From a virus, in IMG/VR virus record IMGVR_UViG_3300042520_001980, positions 110,570-174,569 of that record: a stretch of 64,000 nt of DNA; one strand, 5' to 3'. Positions 33,540 through 41,630 of the stretch are shown here, piece after piece (the stretch's first letter is position 1; the number at the start of each line of letters is the position of its first letter). Made by a program: the position numbers and the translations under genes. The notes under the pieces are model-generated. The model was not told the DNA's origin. It saw only the letters and a list, made by a program, of their open reading frames with translations, and did no database searches.

Positions 33540-33568
33540 ATTATAGTAAATTAAACTATAGATGCCAG
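33540..33568 (-). promoter_or_regulatory. Candidate late promoter upstream of 615-aa tail fibre gene
   Basis: On the coding strand, CTGGCA (33568-33563), 17 bases, then TATAAT (33545-33540): 4 of 6 and 6 of 6 matches to the sigma-70 consensus. It lies in the 55-base gap between the conserved 403-aa fibre gene and the 615-aa fibre gene. The downstream leader carries AAAGG before the ATG. Confidence 0.55.
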
Positions 33569-33569
33569 C

Positions 33570-34781
33570 TTATACTATCTCAAACCAGGACATGTCTGCC
33601 AATATATTAGTATTACTACCAGTGCCTGCAGCTACAACAAGAGTAAAGGTATCGCTAACTCCAGCTAAAGTACGCCCCAACTGAAAATTAAAGCTATTTG
33701 CGGAGTTTATGTTTACAGTCTCTTTGTTGTTTATATAGCCTCCAATTATGTCCGTGCCGGTAGCACCAGTAGTGCCAGCAGTATGAACGCAATACGAAAC
33801 ATTGTTGTTGTAATGCGTAGTAAAAACGGGGGCAGTCCCGGTAAATGAGGGATTTAGAAGAACTCTGTAGCTAATCCAGGTACTTGAAGTTGCAGTTATG
33901 CTTATATCGGAAGGGATTATGACGCTGTCCAAACGTCCTGGAGCAAGACGTATTGACAAAACAGGTCTGTAGTTTCCATGAGCTCCTAGATCTAGAGGCG
34001 TTGTGCCGTTAGAAATATTGTATCGTCTACTAAATCCCTCGTATCCACCATCGGATATCACGCTAGAGCAGATCTGCTTTGCTGTAGAGTTGGCTAACGT
34101 AGTATTTACGTTTTCAATCTCTTGTCGCAACGGCAGTACCGCAGTGGTCATATAGGTGGTTGGTTTTAGATTCTCGTTATGAAATATATGGGCTACTATG
34201 GGACGACCGTCGACTATAAAGCCCACTCGTACGTCGCCTACTCCGAGCCACTCAATATCCATCCACAGAATGTTGCCTTTGGTTAGGTCTATCGTTCTAC
34301 CTGAGGGACCGGTTCCATTGAACTTATCTCCATTCCAGGACGATTGAGCTACTTTTGTTTCCTGTATAGCGCCAGAAACAAAACTTCTAAGAACTAAGTA
34401 GATCGTGTTGTCTAGTTGCTCAAGAAATATTCCATTCTCGGCACCAAAGTATCCAACGCGTTGTCGTAGATTTGGTTGGGCTGCGGCAAAGACAAACGTG
34501 GTGAATATAAGTAATGACTTTCCCGGCTGATACGGGAATACTCTCTTTGTCTCTCTAATAACTCTGGCTTTAGATAATGTATTTACAGACAGATCTATTG
34601 CACTTTCGTTCGGCAGATATGTAACGGATCCCCCGGCGGTCGTAGAGGTAGACCATTTGTCGTTCTCCTGGTATCTATGCTGCGAATCAAAAATGGTAAA
34701 TGGATTTGATACTCTAAGCCGGTTAAACGCATCTACGGCGTTTGGTACAAATCCAACCTCATTGTTAAAAAGATAGCTCAT
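33570..34781 (-). CDS. Conserved phage tail fibre-associated protein (DAFNRLRVS family)
   Basis: The start ATG 34781 overlaps the upstream stop as ATGA; 403 aa. It contains a set of motifs I recognise from a widespread family of tailed-phage fibre or capsid-fibre proteins: DAFNRLRVSNPFTIFDSQHR, VFPYQPGKSLLIFTTFVFA, RQRVGYFGAENGIFLEQ, GDKFNGTGPSGRTIDLTKGN, ILWMDIEWLGVGDVRVGFIV, and ICSSVISDGGYE. These proteins are beta-rich and often sit among fibre genes. The enzymatic role, if any, is unknown. The family is well conserved from residue 10 to about 260 and the C-terminal 120 residues are more variable. Confidence 0.82.
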   Translation of the reverse strand: MSYLFNNEVGFVPNAVDAFNRLRVSNPFTIFDSQHRYQENDKWSTSTTAGGSVTYLPNESAIDLSVNTLSKARVIRETKRVFPYQPGKSLLIFTTFVFAAAQPNLRQRVGYFGAENGIFLEQLDNTIYLVLRSFVSGAIQETKVAQSSWNGDKFNGTGPSGRTIDLTKGNILWMDIEWLGVGDVRVGFIVDGRPIVAHIFHNENLKPTTYMTTAVLPLRQEIENVNTTLANSTAKQICSSVISDGGYEGFSRRYNISNGTTPLDLGAHGNYRPVLSIRLAPGRLDSVIIPSDISITATSSTWISYRVLLNPSFTGTAPVFTTHYNNNVSYCVHTAGTTGATGTDIIGGYINNKETVNINSANSFNFQLGRTLAGVSDTFTLVVAAGTGSNTNILADMSWFEIV

Positions 34782-36088
34782 ATGATTCTCCAGCCAGAAC
34801 GATAGATAAATTGCAATGCGCCGTTATTTAGATTTAAAATTACAGAAGCCTGATTGTCTATCAGTCCAGTAGCGGCAGTTATAGTGATTGCTCTATTGAC
34901 GTATCCAGCTTGACCAGACTCATCTTTGACTGTGAGCATCTGACCAGTTGCAGGATTGCTTGGCAACGTAATGGCAACGGTGCCGGCGTAGTTGACTCCG
35001 ATATACGCATCCGTGATCAATGCCGAATAGCTGGACGAAGTCACAACAACAGTATTCGACAAACCTACTGAACCGGCTGGACCCGTAGGACCGGCTGGAC
35101 CCGTAGGACCGGCTGGACCCGTGGCCCCAGGGGCCCCAGGAGCCCCTGGAGAACCGGGAGGCCCTGGAGGACCCGGAATACCCGGAGCACTTGGAGTGGC
35201 AGGGCTTGTGTAGTTAGGTACTGCCCACTCAGGAGTTGGCAGTGGCGCTTTGACAGTGCTTGTTGCAAATGCCGTAGAGGGAGGAGTAAATCCTTCTTTG
35301 TTCAGAGACACCAGCAAAGGCACTATGTCTACCAGTGGCATTTCCTTGATCTGCATCTTGGCGGCAACTGGATGCAGGCCCAATCGCCCTATGATCGAGT
35401 AGTCTTTGATCTCGTATAGACGGCTAGTCTCAGCCTCCATCCACAGGTCTCTACTTGCTGCAACTGGAAATACCAGGCATCGGGCTTCAATGGCTCTGAT
35501 CTCCTGAGGACCGGCAACGCTAGGCTGATCTCTTTGGTCCTCAGTACTCATAGCCAGTACTGGAAACTCTACTCCTGGAAAGTAGCCATCCTTGAATCCC
35601 GTGCCTGCGCAGTCACGGCACATGCTGTGGACCAAGATGCCGGTATTCTTGTCGGTGCAGCTGCAGGCGGGACCATAGTATCTACGTTTAAATAGAAAAC
35701 CCTTGGCAGCTCCTCTGTCGTTTCTCAGAGCCAGGTTTTCCTTACGGAGCAGCTCTCGTACCAGCCCCAGGTTTTTATCGTTTACGTTTCCCTGCAGTCC
35801 CCGCGCAGGAGAGTAGTATTCTCCAGCTGGAGTAGTCAGCTTTACTCTGTAAAAAGCCGCAGAGGGCATACCGGCATCTCTGAACTTTACGTCCATGAGA
35901 TAGTCCACCTTCTGGCCGGAGCTTATGACGTAGTATTCCCCCGTATCGAAGCCAGTGGATATAGGGCTGAACTGAAGTTCAAATGTGTGCGGATATGGAT
36001 CGTCGAACCGGGAGTCTAATACCCACGATACTGCAGTACGACCTAGTCCATCATAGAGAATGCGCAGGTCCTTGAAAGGCTCTCCCAT
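34778..36088 (-). CDS. Neck/fibre protein with zinc-type cysteines and collagen-like stalk
   Basis: ATG 36088; 436 aa in three parts. Residues 1-270 are a globular domain with a cysteine cluster, ACSC, 12 residues, then CRDCAGTGFKDGYF (about residues 137-160), resembling a DnaJ-type zinc knuckle. Residues about 313-353 are about 13 Gly-X-Y triplets (GIPGPPGPPGSPGAPGAPGA...), a collagen-like trimeric stalk. The C-terminal 80 residues (VVVTSSSYSALITDAYIGVN) form a small beta domain common at fibre tips. The stop overlaps the next start. Such a fusion suggests an anchor with a collagen-like whisker. The exact place in the virion is unknown. Confidence 0.75.
   Translation of the reverse strand: MGEPFKDLRILYDGLGRTAVSWVLDSRFDDPYPHTFELQFSPISTGFDTGEYYVISSGQKVDYLMDVKFRDAGMPSAAFYRVKLTTPAGEYYSPARGLQGNVNDKNLGLVRELLRKENLALRNDRGAAKGFLFKRRYYGPACSCTDKNTGILVHSMCRDCAGTGFKDGYFPGVEFPVLAMSTEDQRDQPSVAGPQEIRAIEARCLVFPVAASRDLWMEAETSRLYEIKDYSIIGRLGLHPVAAKMQIKEMPLVDIVPLLVSLNKEGFTPPSTAFATSTVKAPLPTPEWAVPNYTSPATPSAPGIPGPPGPPGSPGAPGAPGATGPAGPTGPAGPTGPAGSVGLSNTVVVTSSSYSALITDAYIGVNYAGTVAITLPSNPATGQMLTVKDESGQAGYVNRAITITAATGLIDNQASVILNLNNGALQFIYRSGWRII
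35072..35125 (-). repeat. Three tandem 18-bp repeats encoding GPAGPT (collagen-like)
   Basis: Unit ACCGGCTGGACCCGTAGG (plus strand) occurs three times at 35072, 35090 and 35108, the last with one change. It encodes part of the Gly-X-Y stalk of the 436-aa protein. Near-identical units imply recent expansion or copy-number variation. Confidence 0.8.
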
Positions 36089-36096
36089 AAATCACC

Positions 36097-36954
36097 TCAG
36101 ACCTGGTCGTATGGGCCAGGCAGCCAGGCAAAACCGCCCATGATGTTGATCTCGAATTTCTTCTCCTGGCAGAACATCTGGAACTTTGCTAATTCCTGTT
36201 CGGCCATCTGAAGGTAGGTAGCTCCCTTGTTCTTGTCGTCTACGCTAAGACCTCCAGAGCTGTAGGGCAACTGGTTTCGGAAGTAGTGGTACGACGCGAT
36301 CTTCATCAACTCTCCGATAGTGGCGTTGATGTGCGCCCGGCGCCAGGGAAAGTTGTGTATATCGTACTGTCCTACGTCGGGAGACATGGAATTCCAGGCG
36401 TCGATAGGCCGAGTGATGCAGAAGGCGATCTCGTTGTCGCTGAACTCTACGTCATTTAACAGAGTATTGGACTCCGGATAATCCCGTAGCGCCATGCGGA
36501 TCTCCGCTACCGTCACTGGTCGGTTTATCGAACTGATCTTGGGTGTGATCTCAAGATACCTGGGAGTCTGGTATATGAGCTTGCCGTCCAGGTTGTAGAC
36601 CTGAATTGATGCAAGGTGCAAGCCTGGATCAGACAGAATGTTCGGCGGAATGTATATCTCAATCTCGCCGTAATCCGAACGAATTACGGTGACGTCTATC
36701 TCAGTGTAGTTCTCGTTGAATAGAGATTCCCGCACTACATAGCGCAACTTCATATCCACTATGTTCAACGGATTGTTGTCAGGAGTGAATATCTGCGTGC
36801 GAAAGAAGGCGGCTCCGTCCTGAGCAACCTGGTCCACCGGCAAGTAATTAGACTTTGATCTATAGGGGCTTGCCGGGATCTTGTGTCGGTTGGCTCCAAC
36901 GACTACCGCCACTGGGCCCAAGACGATATTGCTTTGAGTGCTAGGGTAGGGCAT
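36097..36954 (-). CDS. Neck/connector-region virion protein, hypothetical
   Basis: ATG 36954; 285 aa. The first 140 residues are beta (YVVRESLFNENYTEIDVTVI; GLHLASIQVYNLDGKLIYQT), like an immunoglobulin-type or connector domain. Residues about 145-280 are helical, with VTVAEIRMALRDYPESNTLL, RAHINATIGELMKIASYHYF, and a C-terminal AEQELAKFQMFCQEKKFEIN. The order, between head and fibre genes, suggests a neck or head-completion protein. I do not recognise a named family. Confidence 0.7.
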   Translation of the reverse strand: MPYPSTQSNIVLGPVAVVVGANRHKIPASPYRSKSNYLPVDQVAQDGAAFFRTQIFTPDNNPLNIVDMKLRYVVRESLFNENYTEIDVTVIRSDYGEIEIYIPPNILSDPGLHLASIQVYNLDGKLIYQTPRYLEITPKISSINRPVTVAEIRMALRDYPESNTLLNDVEFSDNEIAFCITRPIDAWNSMSPDVGQYDIHNFPWRRAHINATIGELMKIASYHYFRNQLPYSSGGLSVDDKNKGATYLQMAEQELAKFQMFCQEKKFEINIMGGFAWLPGPYDQV

Positions 36955-36957
36955 GGG

Positions 36958-37488
36958 TTATACCGTCGTTATAGTTCCAAGAACGTTGCAGGAAGCGGCA
37001 ATGGTATTTACGGTGCTGGAATAGAAATAGCCGTCCCAATACTCCTCTGGCTCCGGAGTATAAGCATACGCAAAAGCTCTGGCTGTGACTGGATTGGTCT
37101 GGAGTCTCGTGATGTCTCCGGTCTCCTCACCTCCTACGGTCACTGAGGCAAAGCCATAAAGCTCTCCTCTGAAGGTGGTCGTAGCGCCAGAAGTTCTGAC
37201 GGACTCATAGCTATCTAGAGTCGCTGAGGAGATCAGCACAGATACCTGAGTTGCCGTAATTACAAATCTATTTGGAGTGACGCTTTTGGTAACTGTCTCA
37301 ATAACGGCATTTGGATTCGGACTACCCAACGCGCCGATCAATCTAGCATCGTAAAGTTTAAACACAACGTCTTGAATGTCTGGTATGGCTATATTGTGAA
37401 AAAACCGCTCCGTAGGAAAAGACATGTAGAAGTCTTCGCCTACGGGAATAGCGGTAAATACAGTATTGCTTGCGTTTCCAGCTGACAT
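36958..37488 (-). CDS. Virion protein, hypothetical (neck/fibre region)
   Basis: ATG 37488; 176 aa, all-beta in appearance (ASNTVFTAIPVGEDFYMSFP; VTPNRFVITATQVSVLISSA), without Cys clusters or helices of note. An exact TATAAT on the coding strand lies 11 bases before the ATG, in the gap after a tandem paralogous pair, so this gene may head its own transcript with the 285-aa and 436-aa genes. No family recognised. Confidence 0.68.
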   Translation of the reverse strand: MSAGNASNTVFTAIPVGEDFYMSFPTERFFHNIAIPDIQDVVFKLYDARLIGALGSPNPNAVIETVTKSVTPNRFVITATQVSVLISSATLDSYESVRTSGATTTFRGELYGFASVTVGGEETGDITRLQTNPVTARAFAYAYTPEPEEYWDGYFYSSTVNTIAASCNVLGTITTV

Positions 37489-37498
37489 AGATGCAGTA

Positions 37499-37504
37499 AT
37501 TATA
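37499..37504 (-). promoter_or_regulatory. Candidate -10 element (TATAAT) in intergenic gap
   Basis: GTGCTATAATTAC on the coding strand in a 46-base gap. No good -35 at 17 bases was found. The same GTGCTATAAT occurs in the gap at 52975-52980. Confidence 0.4.
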
Positions 37505-37534
37505 GCACGCCAGCCGGTAGAAAACTAACGTTGA

Positions 37535-38869
37535 TTATTCGGCAGGTTCTGCAGTTACTACCACTAGTGTTGCAAAGTTGCCGCCAACGTTAGAGTCCTG
37601 AATAGCCAGAGTCTTTATTGGCTGAGTGCCGTTGGCAGAACTTCCATAGGTAAACGTATATGAGTTGGTTAAGTTTGTGGTGATCGAGTTTGCAACAGGC
37701 AACGGTCTGGCAGATTTTGAGAAATCGTTCACAGTAAAGTTTAGATACTTTGCCGGATCTTTAAATCTGTTTAAAATCTCCGCTCTGTTATTTCGACAAT
37801 AGGTAAGGTTGCAGGCGTTATACAGCTTGCCAGTAAAGACTATATTTCCGGCAACGTCTCGGCCTCTCACGTCTACGACCATATTGTTTTTTGCCAATCC
37901 TCTTACGTCTGTTTCAGAATATACAAAGTATATTTCGTTGGCAACATAGGCTAGTGGTACGGAGACTCCATTACTCACAGGATTATCGTAGGTTCCAAGC
38001 CCAGTATAAGCAGGAAGATAAGGCGTTGGCTTGCCGCCGTATGCGTCTGGACCATAGTTGTCGATCAGTGCGCAGAACTCAAGACGCCAAGTGTTTTGAT
38101 TACTTAAACGACAAGCTACAATTATTGGATGCGGATTACTGTTAGTGTCGTAGGTAATGATTCTATTATTACTGGCAAGGTTGGAGTAACTGGAACCTGA
38201 TGCGATCAGCTCAATGGTATCTGTAGGCTTTACTACATACTCTGCGGCTGTTGATGCTCTACTGCCAACGCCGACAACTTCCCTAAGGGCTGCCGAATAG
38301 TTAAGTCTGACTTCTCCAGCCGCAGTACAGCCCACTCTAGCGGTAAGTAATCCGGAAGTCTCGTAGATATAGGTACTGCCCGGTCCCTGAATCCAAGTAG
38401 GGAATACTGTACTAGAGGACGGATCAAGAAAAGATCCAATCTTTTGCTCTAAATTAGAGTTCCATAGCCAGCCATTTGGATATACCGGGTTACCCATTAA
38501 AAAAGTGTAATACGGAATAGCTCCAGAGAGTGCTTCCTGCTCTGGATCATTAAGTATGGCGTTTGGGGCTATGAGTACAGGTCTAGTAGCAGATGTAGGA
38601 TTGCTGGATACGTTGAAAGCCTGTACTGAAACCTTGTAAGAAGACACCTCCCAGTTGGGAGTATCAAAGAACAGATTTACACGCCTACCCATGGTCCAAC
38701 CTGTATCGTAGGTTGGCAAATCTGTATTTGTATTAAATCCAGGTGCAGGCCAAGGAGCGTTGGTACCATCCATTGTGCTAGGAAAGCTTAATGGAAAAGG
38801 CTGAAATCTATGATCAGCCGCGTTTCCTAGGATAAGGTATCGGGTATACGTGCTTCGCTGGAAGCTCAT
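37535..38869 (-). CDS. Virion protein, tandem paralogue A (RYLxLxxxxxP family)
   Basis: ATG 38869 after GGAGGCACA; 444 aa. Landmarks are TRYLILGN near the N-terminus, WTMGRRVNLFFDTPNWEVSS (about residues 58-77), RPVLIAPNAIL, and VDVRGRDVAGNIVFTGKLYN with NLTYCRNNRAEILNRF in the C-terminal third. The next gene has the same landmarks in the same order and is about 90 residues shorter. The two are tandem duplicates with this copy carrying an insertion (about residues 110-190). All-beta virion protein between capsid and fibre genes. Function unknown. Confidence 0.75.
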   Translation of the reverse strand: MSFQRSTYTRYLILGNAADHRFQPFPLSFPSTMDGTNAPWPAPGFNTNTDLPTYDTGWTMGRRVNLFFDTPNWEVSSYKVSVQAFNVSSNPTSATRPVLIAPNAILNDPEQEALSGAIPYYTFLMGNPVYPNGWLWNSNLEQKIGSFLDPSSSTVFPTWIQGPGSTYIYETSGLLTARVGCTAAGEVRLNYSAALREVVGVGSRASTAAEYVVKPTDTIELIASGSSYSNLASNNRIITYDTNSNPHPIIVACRLSNQNTWRLEFCALIDNYGPDAYGGKPTPYLPAYTGLGTYDNPVSNGVSVPLAYVANEIYFVYSETDVRGLAKNNMVVDVRGRDVAGNIVFTGKLYNACNLTYCRNNRAEILNRFKDPAKYLNFTVNDFSKSARPLPVANSITTNLTNSYTFTYGSSANGTQPIKTLAIQDSNVGGNFATLVVVTAEPAE

Positions 38870-38882
38870 TGTGCCTCCAAGA

Positions 38883-39941
38883 CTAGCTAATTGGATTTAT
38901 CGTGATCGCAATCTGCGGATAGGAGGTAGCAGTGCCGGAGTTTATAAGGGCTAAGCATCTATAAGGCTCGGATCCAGCTACGTAATCTCTGTCGATTGTG
39001 ATTCGCTGCGAGTTAAAAGCAGTAGTAGTTACTGTAGGCAGAGGACGGAAATTGGCATTAGCCCAGGCTCTTGATACTTGTAGGAATCTAGTGGGGTCAA
39101 ATAGCTTAGCTACTACTCCTGACTTATTGTTACTGGAGTAGGTTAGATTGACGCAGCTTACTAGGTTGCCGGTAAATACTGGAGTGCCGCCGCTATCCTT
39201 ACCTACAACTGTAACTGCCAATCCGTCAACCGCCAGTTTTCTGAAGTCTGAGGCGCCGTACTTTAGGACGTACTCGTAAGAGGTCTCTGTAGCAGTAAGG
39301 GCGCCGGTTGCCGTAGAGGTAGGGAATCCCGTTGCATCAGATCCGACAATTACTACTCTACCAGTACCGTCTAGATCCAACGAAGCGTTAAATTCGACGT
39401 AGTAGCTGTCAGAATTGTTTTTAACTCTTGTTGCCAGTACGGTTAAATTTGAACCTGTAGTAAGGTTATCTGCAATGTGCCCATTAGTGGCAACATCTAG
39501 AATATCTGAGGGCTGAACCCAGGCAGAATTTGCCGCCGAGGCTCGGGCTCCAACAGGAACTACGTTTGTTAAAATACCGCAGTAAGTTACGTTTATAGCG
39601 GTATTTAGAGTGTTCGCAAAGGCAACATTTCCACGTATGAAGTGGTTAGTTACATTTGCCACCGTGTCTACGATCATAACGTTAGGGGCAGCTAGAAGCG
39701 GAGTTCCAGCAGCGGTATGAGCGTACTCTAGATTGATGCTAAAGGTGCTTGAGGGCCAGGCCGGAGTCTCAAAGAAAATATTAACAGCCCTACCTGAAAC
39801 CCATAAAGAGCTGTTAATAACTGGAGCGCTAGTACTAAATGCCTGCGGAGCAACTGTAAGCTCGTTGGCAGTAGGGCTGGCAGGAGTGCCTCGATCCTGA
39901 AGTTTCAGATATCGAGTTACAGGAGCCTGATGGAAGTTCAC
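38883..39941 (-). CDS. Virion protein, tandem paralogue B
   Basis: The start is GTG 39941, with AAGGAG seven bases upstream. The product is 352 aa. It shares with the following gene TRYLKLQD, SGRAVNIFFETPAWPSST, LLAAPNVMIVD, VTVVGKDSGGTPVFTGNLVS and NLTYSSNNKSGVVAKLFDP, confirming tandem duplication. Beta-rich, no membrane helix. It lies between the 191-aa gene after the major capsid gene and the neck genes. A role in the neck, collar or capsid surface is inferred. Confidence 0.75.
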   Translation of the reverse strand: MNFHQAPVTRYLKLQDRGTPASPTANELTVAPQAFSTSAPVINSSLWVSGRAVNIFFETPAWPSSTFSINLEYAHTAAGTPLLAAPNVMIVDTVANVTNHFIRGNVAFANTLNTAINVTYCGILTNVVPVGARASAANSAWVQPSDILDVATNGHIADNLTTGSNLTVLATRVKNNSDSYYVEFNASLDLDGTGRVVIVGSDATGFPTSTATGALTATETSYEYVLKYGASDFRKLAVDGLAVTVVGKDSGGTPVFTGNLVSCVNLTYSSNNKSGVVAKLFDPTRFLQVSRAWANANFRPLPTVTTTAFNSQRITIDRDYVAGSEPYRCLALINSGTATSYPQIAITINPIS

Positions 39942-39965
39942 TTGAACGCTCCTTTCGAGTAGTTA

Positions 39966-40541
39966 TTAGCTAACTACATCAAGGAACGTAAGGAGCTCCT
40001 CGTCAGAAACACCACCGGGGACGTCTGCAGCTGCAGCCTTGTTCATTGGAGCTACTGGAACGCCAGCGGCCTCAAGACCAGAATCAAGAGCGTGGTTCAT
40101 GGCAGCGAGGGAGAGCTTGATCTGACCTTCGCTAGCGTGCTTGACGTTGAGGTTGCCGACGATGGTGTCGATGAGGGCATCGACTGAAACGCCGCTGGAG
40201 ACCATTGCTGCAAACTTGCCATTGAGCTGCAGAGCATGGGCAAGGTCTGACTCGGACTCAAACTGAAGACCGTGTTCGGCGCAAGCCTTTACGAACTCAG
40301 GAATGTAGTAAGTGCCAACAAAGCTCTGGAGGGCAGCGATCTTACGGGACTCGTTGTTTTGAGTATCTGACATTTGAGATTCCTTTTTGGAGTATTTTGC
40401 CTTAGCCTCAGCTAATTGCTTCTGGTAGTTTTTCTTGAAGCCTGCCGGATCGGGCTTGTCTGCACCGATGGAAACCAGGTGCTTGTACATAGCCTCGATG
40501 AATTCTGGGGAATTTGGATCTGTAGGGCCGTCTGAAAACAT
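39966..40541 (-). CDS. Head-module protein downstream of major capsid, possible two start sites
   Basis: Two ATGs each have their own ribosome site. At 40541, AAGGA lies six bases before and gives 191 aa. At 40373, AAGGA lies eight bases before and gives 135 aa starting MSDTQNNESRKIAALQSFVG. The first 56 residues are charged (GFKKNYQKQLAEAKAKYSKK) and could be a removable or alternative N-terminus. The rest is helical, with LHALQLNGKFAAMVSSG-like helices, and ends DEELLTFLDVVS. It follows the capsid gene and a strong hairpin. Candidate head accessory or cement protein. No family recognised. Confidence 0.68.
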   Translation of the reverse strand: MFSDGPTDPNSPEFIEAMYKHLVSIGADKPDPAGFKKNYQKQLAEAKAKYSKKESQMSDTQNNESRKIAALQSFVGTYYIPEFVKACAEHGLQFESESDLAHALQLNGKFAAMVSSGVSVDALIDTIVGNLNVKHASEGQIKLSLAAMNHALDSGLEAAGVPVAPMNKAAAADVPGGVSDEELLTFLDVVS

Positions 40542-40560
40542 TTTCGTATCCTTGGTAATT

Positions 40561-40588
40561 CCTACGGGGGGATTTCTCCCCCCGTAGG
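40561..40588 (-). terminator. GAAA-loop hairpin after major capsid gene
   Basis: A 12-bp perfect stem (CCTACGGGGGGA / TCCCCCCGTAGG) closes a GAAA loop on the coding strand, 20 bases after the major capsid stop. No U-run follows, so it is more likely an mRNA 3'-end stabiliser, a pause site or a leaky terminator than a full intrinsic terminator. Confidence 0.65.
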
Positions 40589-40608
40589 TGTTGCATCATA
40601 TCTTTGAA

Positions 40609-41586
40609 TTATGCGAAGTCAACTCGGGAGACGGCTGCAGCATTTGCAATACCGCCACCAAGCATCTCGTAGGCGTACCAGGAGAGCATTGGACCTTCAC
40701 GCTTGACGAACATGGTGGTGTCCTCAAGGAAGTAAAGGCGACCAAGGAACTCAGGTGCAGCAAAGAGGAACATGCTGTTGTTGGGGACGAGGTCGTCCTT
40801 AATGGTGGTGATCCAGTTGAGGCTGCACCACTTGGTTGCCTCGCCTGCCCAGCCATTGACCAGAATGTTCTGAGCCATGTCGCCACCGACTTCTTCACGA
40901 GTCCACTTCTCGAACTCGAGAGCAGTCTTCTGGTTGACAAGAGCGGTCTGAGGACGGAGGCGAGCGCCTGCGGTCATCATGAGCTTCTTGGCCTCAACGA
41001 CGTTCTCACGAGTGAGACCGCCGGAGAGAGTCTTCCATAGCGTGATGTTGGTGCCGTTTGGACCGTAGGGAACTAGCTCGTTTGCGGTCATGAGGTCGTT
41101 GGAGAGCAGCGAATTGATCGTCTGGATGAACTTGCCGTCTTCCTCTGCCTGGAGATCCTTGAGCGCATTGTCGCTAATGACCTGACGGATGTCGAGATCA
41201 TAGTCGTGAAGCTCCGCAACGTCCTTGTTGAACATTGGAGTTGCAATGCGGCTGAAGGTAACGAGCCAACGCTTACCGTAGATGTAGGTTCCGCTGGGGA
41301 ACTCACCGAAGGGAATCGACATCGCTCCAGGTGAATCTGGCTCGAGTTCGACGACCTTGGACGGCTTATCGGTGGAGACCTGCTTGGTGAGGTCGTCGCC
41401 GGTAATGGTCTGAGCGGGGAGAATCTTGCGGAGGAAACCCTCTTCACGAAGCTTCATGCGGATGTAATCCGACGTAGCGCGTGCAACTTTGATAGTTGAC
41501 TCTGGGTTAAACTCCATCTGGTCGATGTGCTGACGAACTACTTGGTTCGCCCGCTTTTCCATATCTGAAAGATGTTCTAGTGCCAT
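40609..41586 (-). CDS. Major capsid protein (HK97-fold, predicted)
   Basis: ATG 41586 with AGGAG nine bases upstream; 325 aa. The N-terminal stretch MEKRANQVVRQHIDQM is helical. The core shows typical major capsid landmarks: MKLREEGFLRKILPAQTI, then YGKRWLVTFSRIATPMFNKD, and a late LNWITTIKDDLVPNNSMFLF with EFLGRLYFLEDTTMFVKREG, matching the P-domain strands of the HK97 fold. It is preceded by scaffold-like and protease-like genes and has its own leader with (TAGGTT)3 and a strong hairpin after it, as expected for the most abundant virion protein. The mature N-terminus may be generated by cleavage. Confidence 0.85.
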   Translation of the reverse strand: MALEHLSDMEKRANQVVRQHIDQMEFNPESTIKVARATSDYIRMKLREEGFLRKILPAQTITGDDLTKQVSTDKPSKVVELEPDSPGAMSIPFGEFPSGTYIYGKRWLVTFSRIATPMFNKDVAELHDYDLDIRQVISDNALKDLQAEEDGKFIQTINSLLSNDLMTANELVPYGPNGTNITLWKTLSGGLTRENVVEAKKLMMTAGARLRPQTALVNQKTALEFEKWTREEVGGDMAQNILVNGWAGEATKWCSLNWITTIKDDLVPNNSMFLFAAPEFLGRLYFLEDTTMFVKREGPMLSWYAYEMLGGGIANAAAVSRVDFA

Positions 41587-41603
41587 CTGTATTTACTCCT
41601 GGG

Positions 41604-41621
41604 TAGGTTTAGGTTTAGGTT
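41604..41621. repeat. Three tandem TAGGTT hexamers in capsid gene leader
   Basis: TAGGTT repeated three times on the plus strand (AACCTA in the mRNA), in the 44-base leader between the 191-aa gene and the major capsid start, 13 bases before AGGAG. It may act as an unstructured translational leader. No gene is read here. Confidence 0.7.
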
Positions 41622-41630
41622 TAATTTGAA

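Noticed and set aside
40561-40588. Classical Rho-independent terminator
   Set aside because: The stem is strong but no U-run follows on either strand, and the downstream genes are part of the same late block.
41604-41621. Telomere-like TTTAGG repeat
   Set aside because: Only three units, inside a phage operon leader; far too short and misplaced for a chromosome or genome end.
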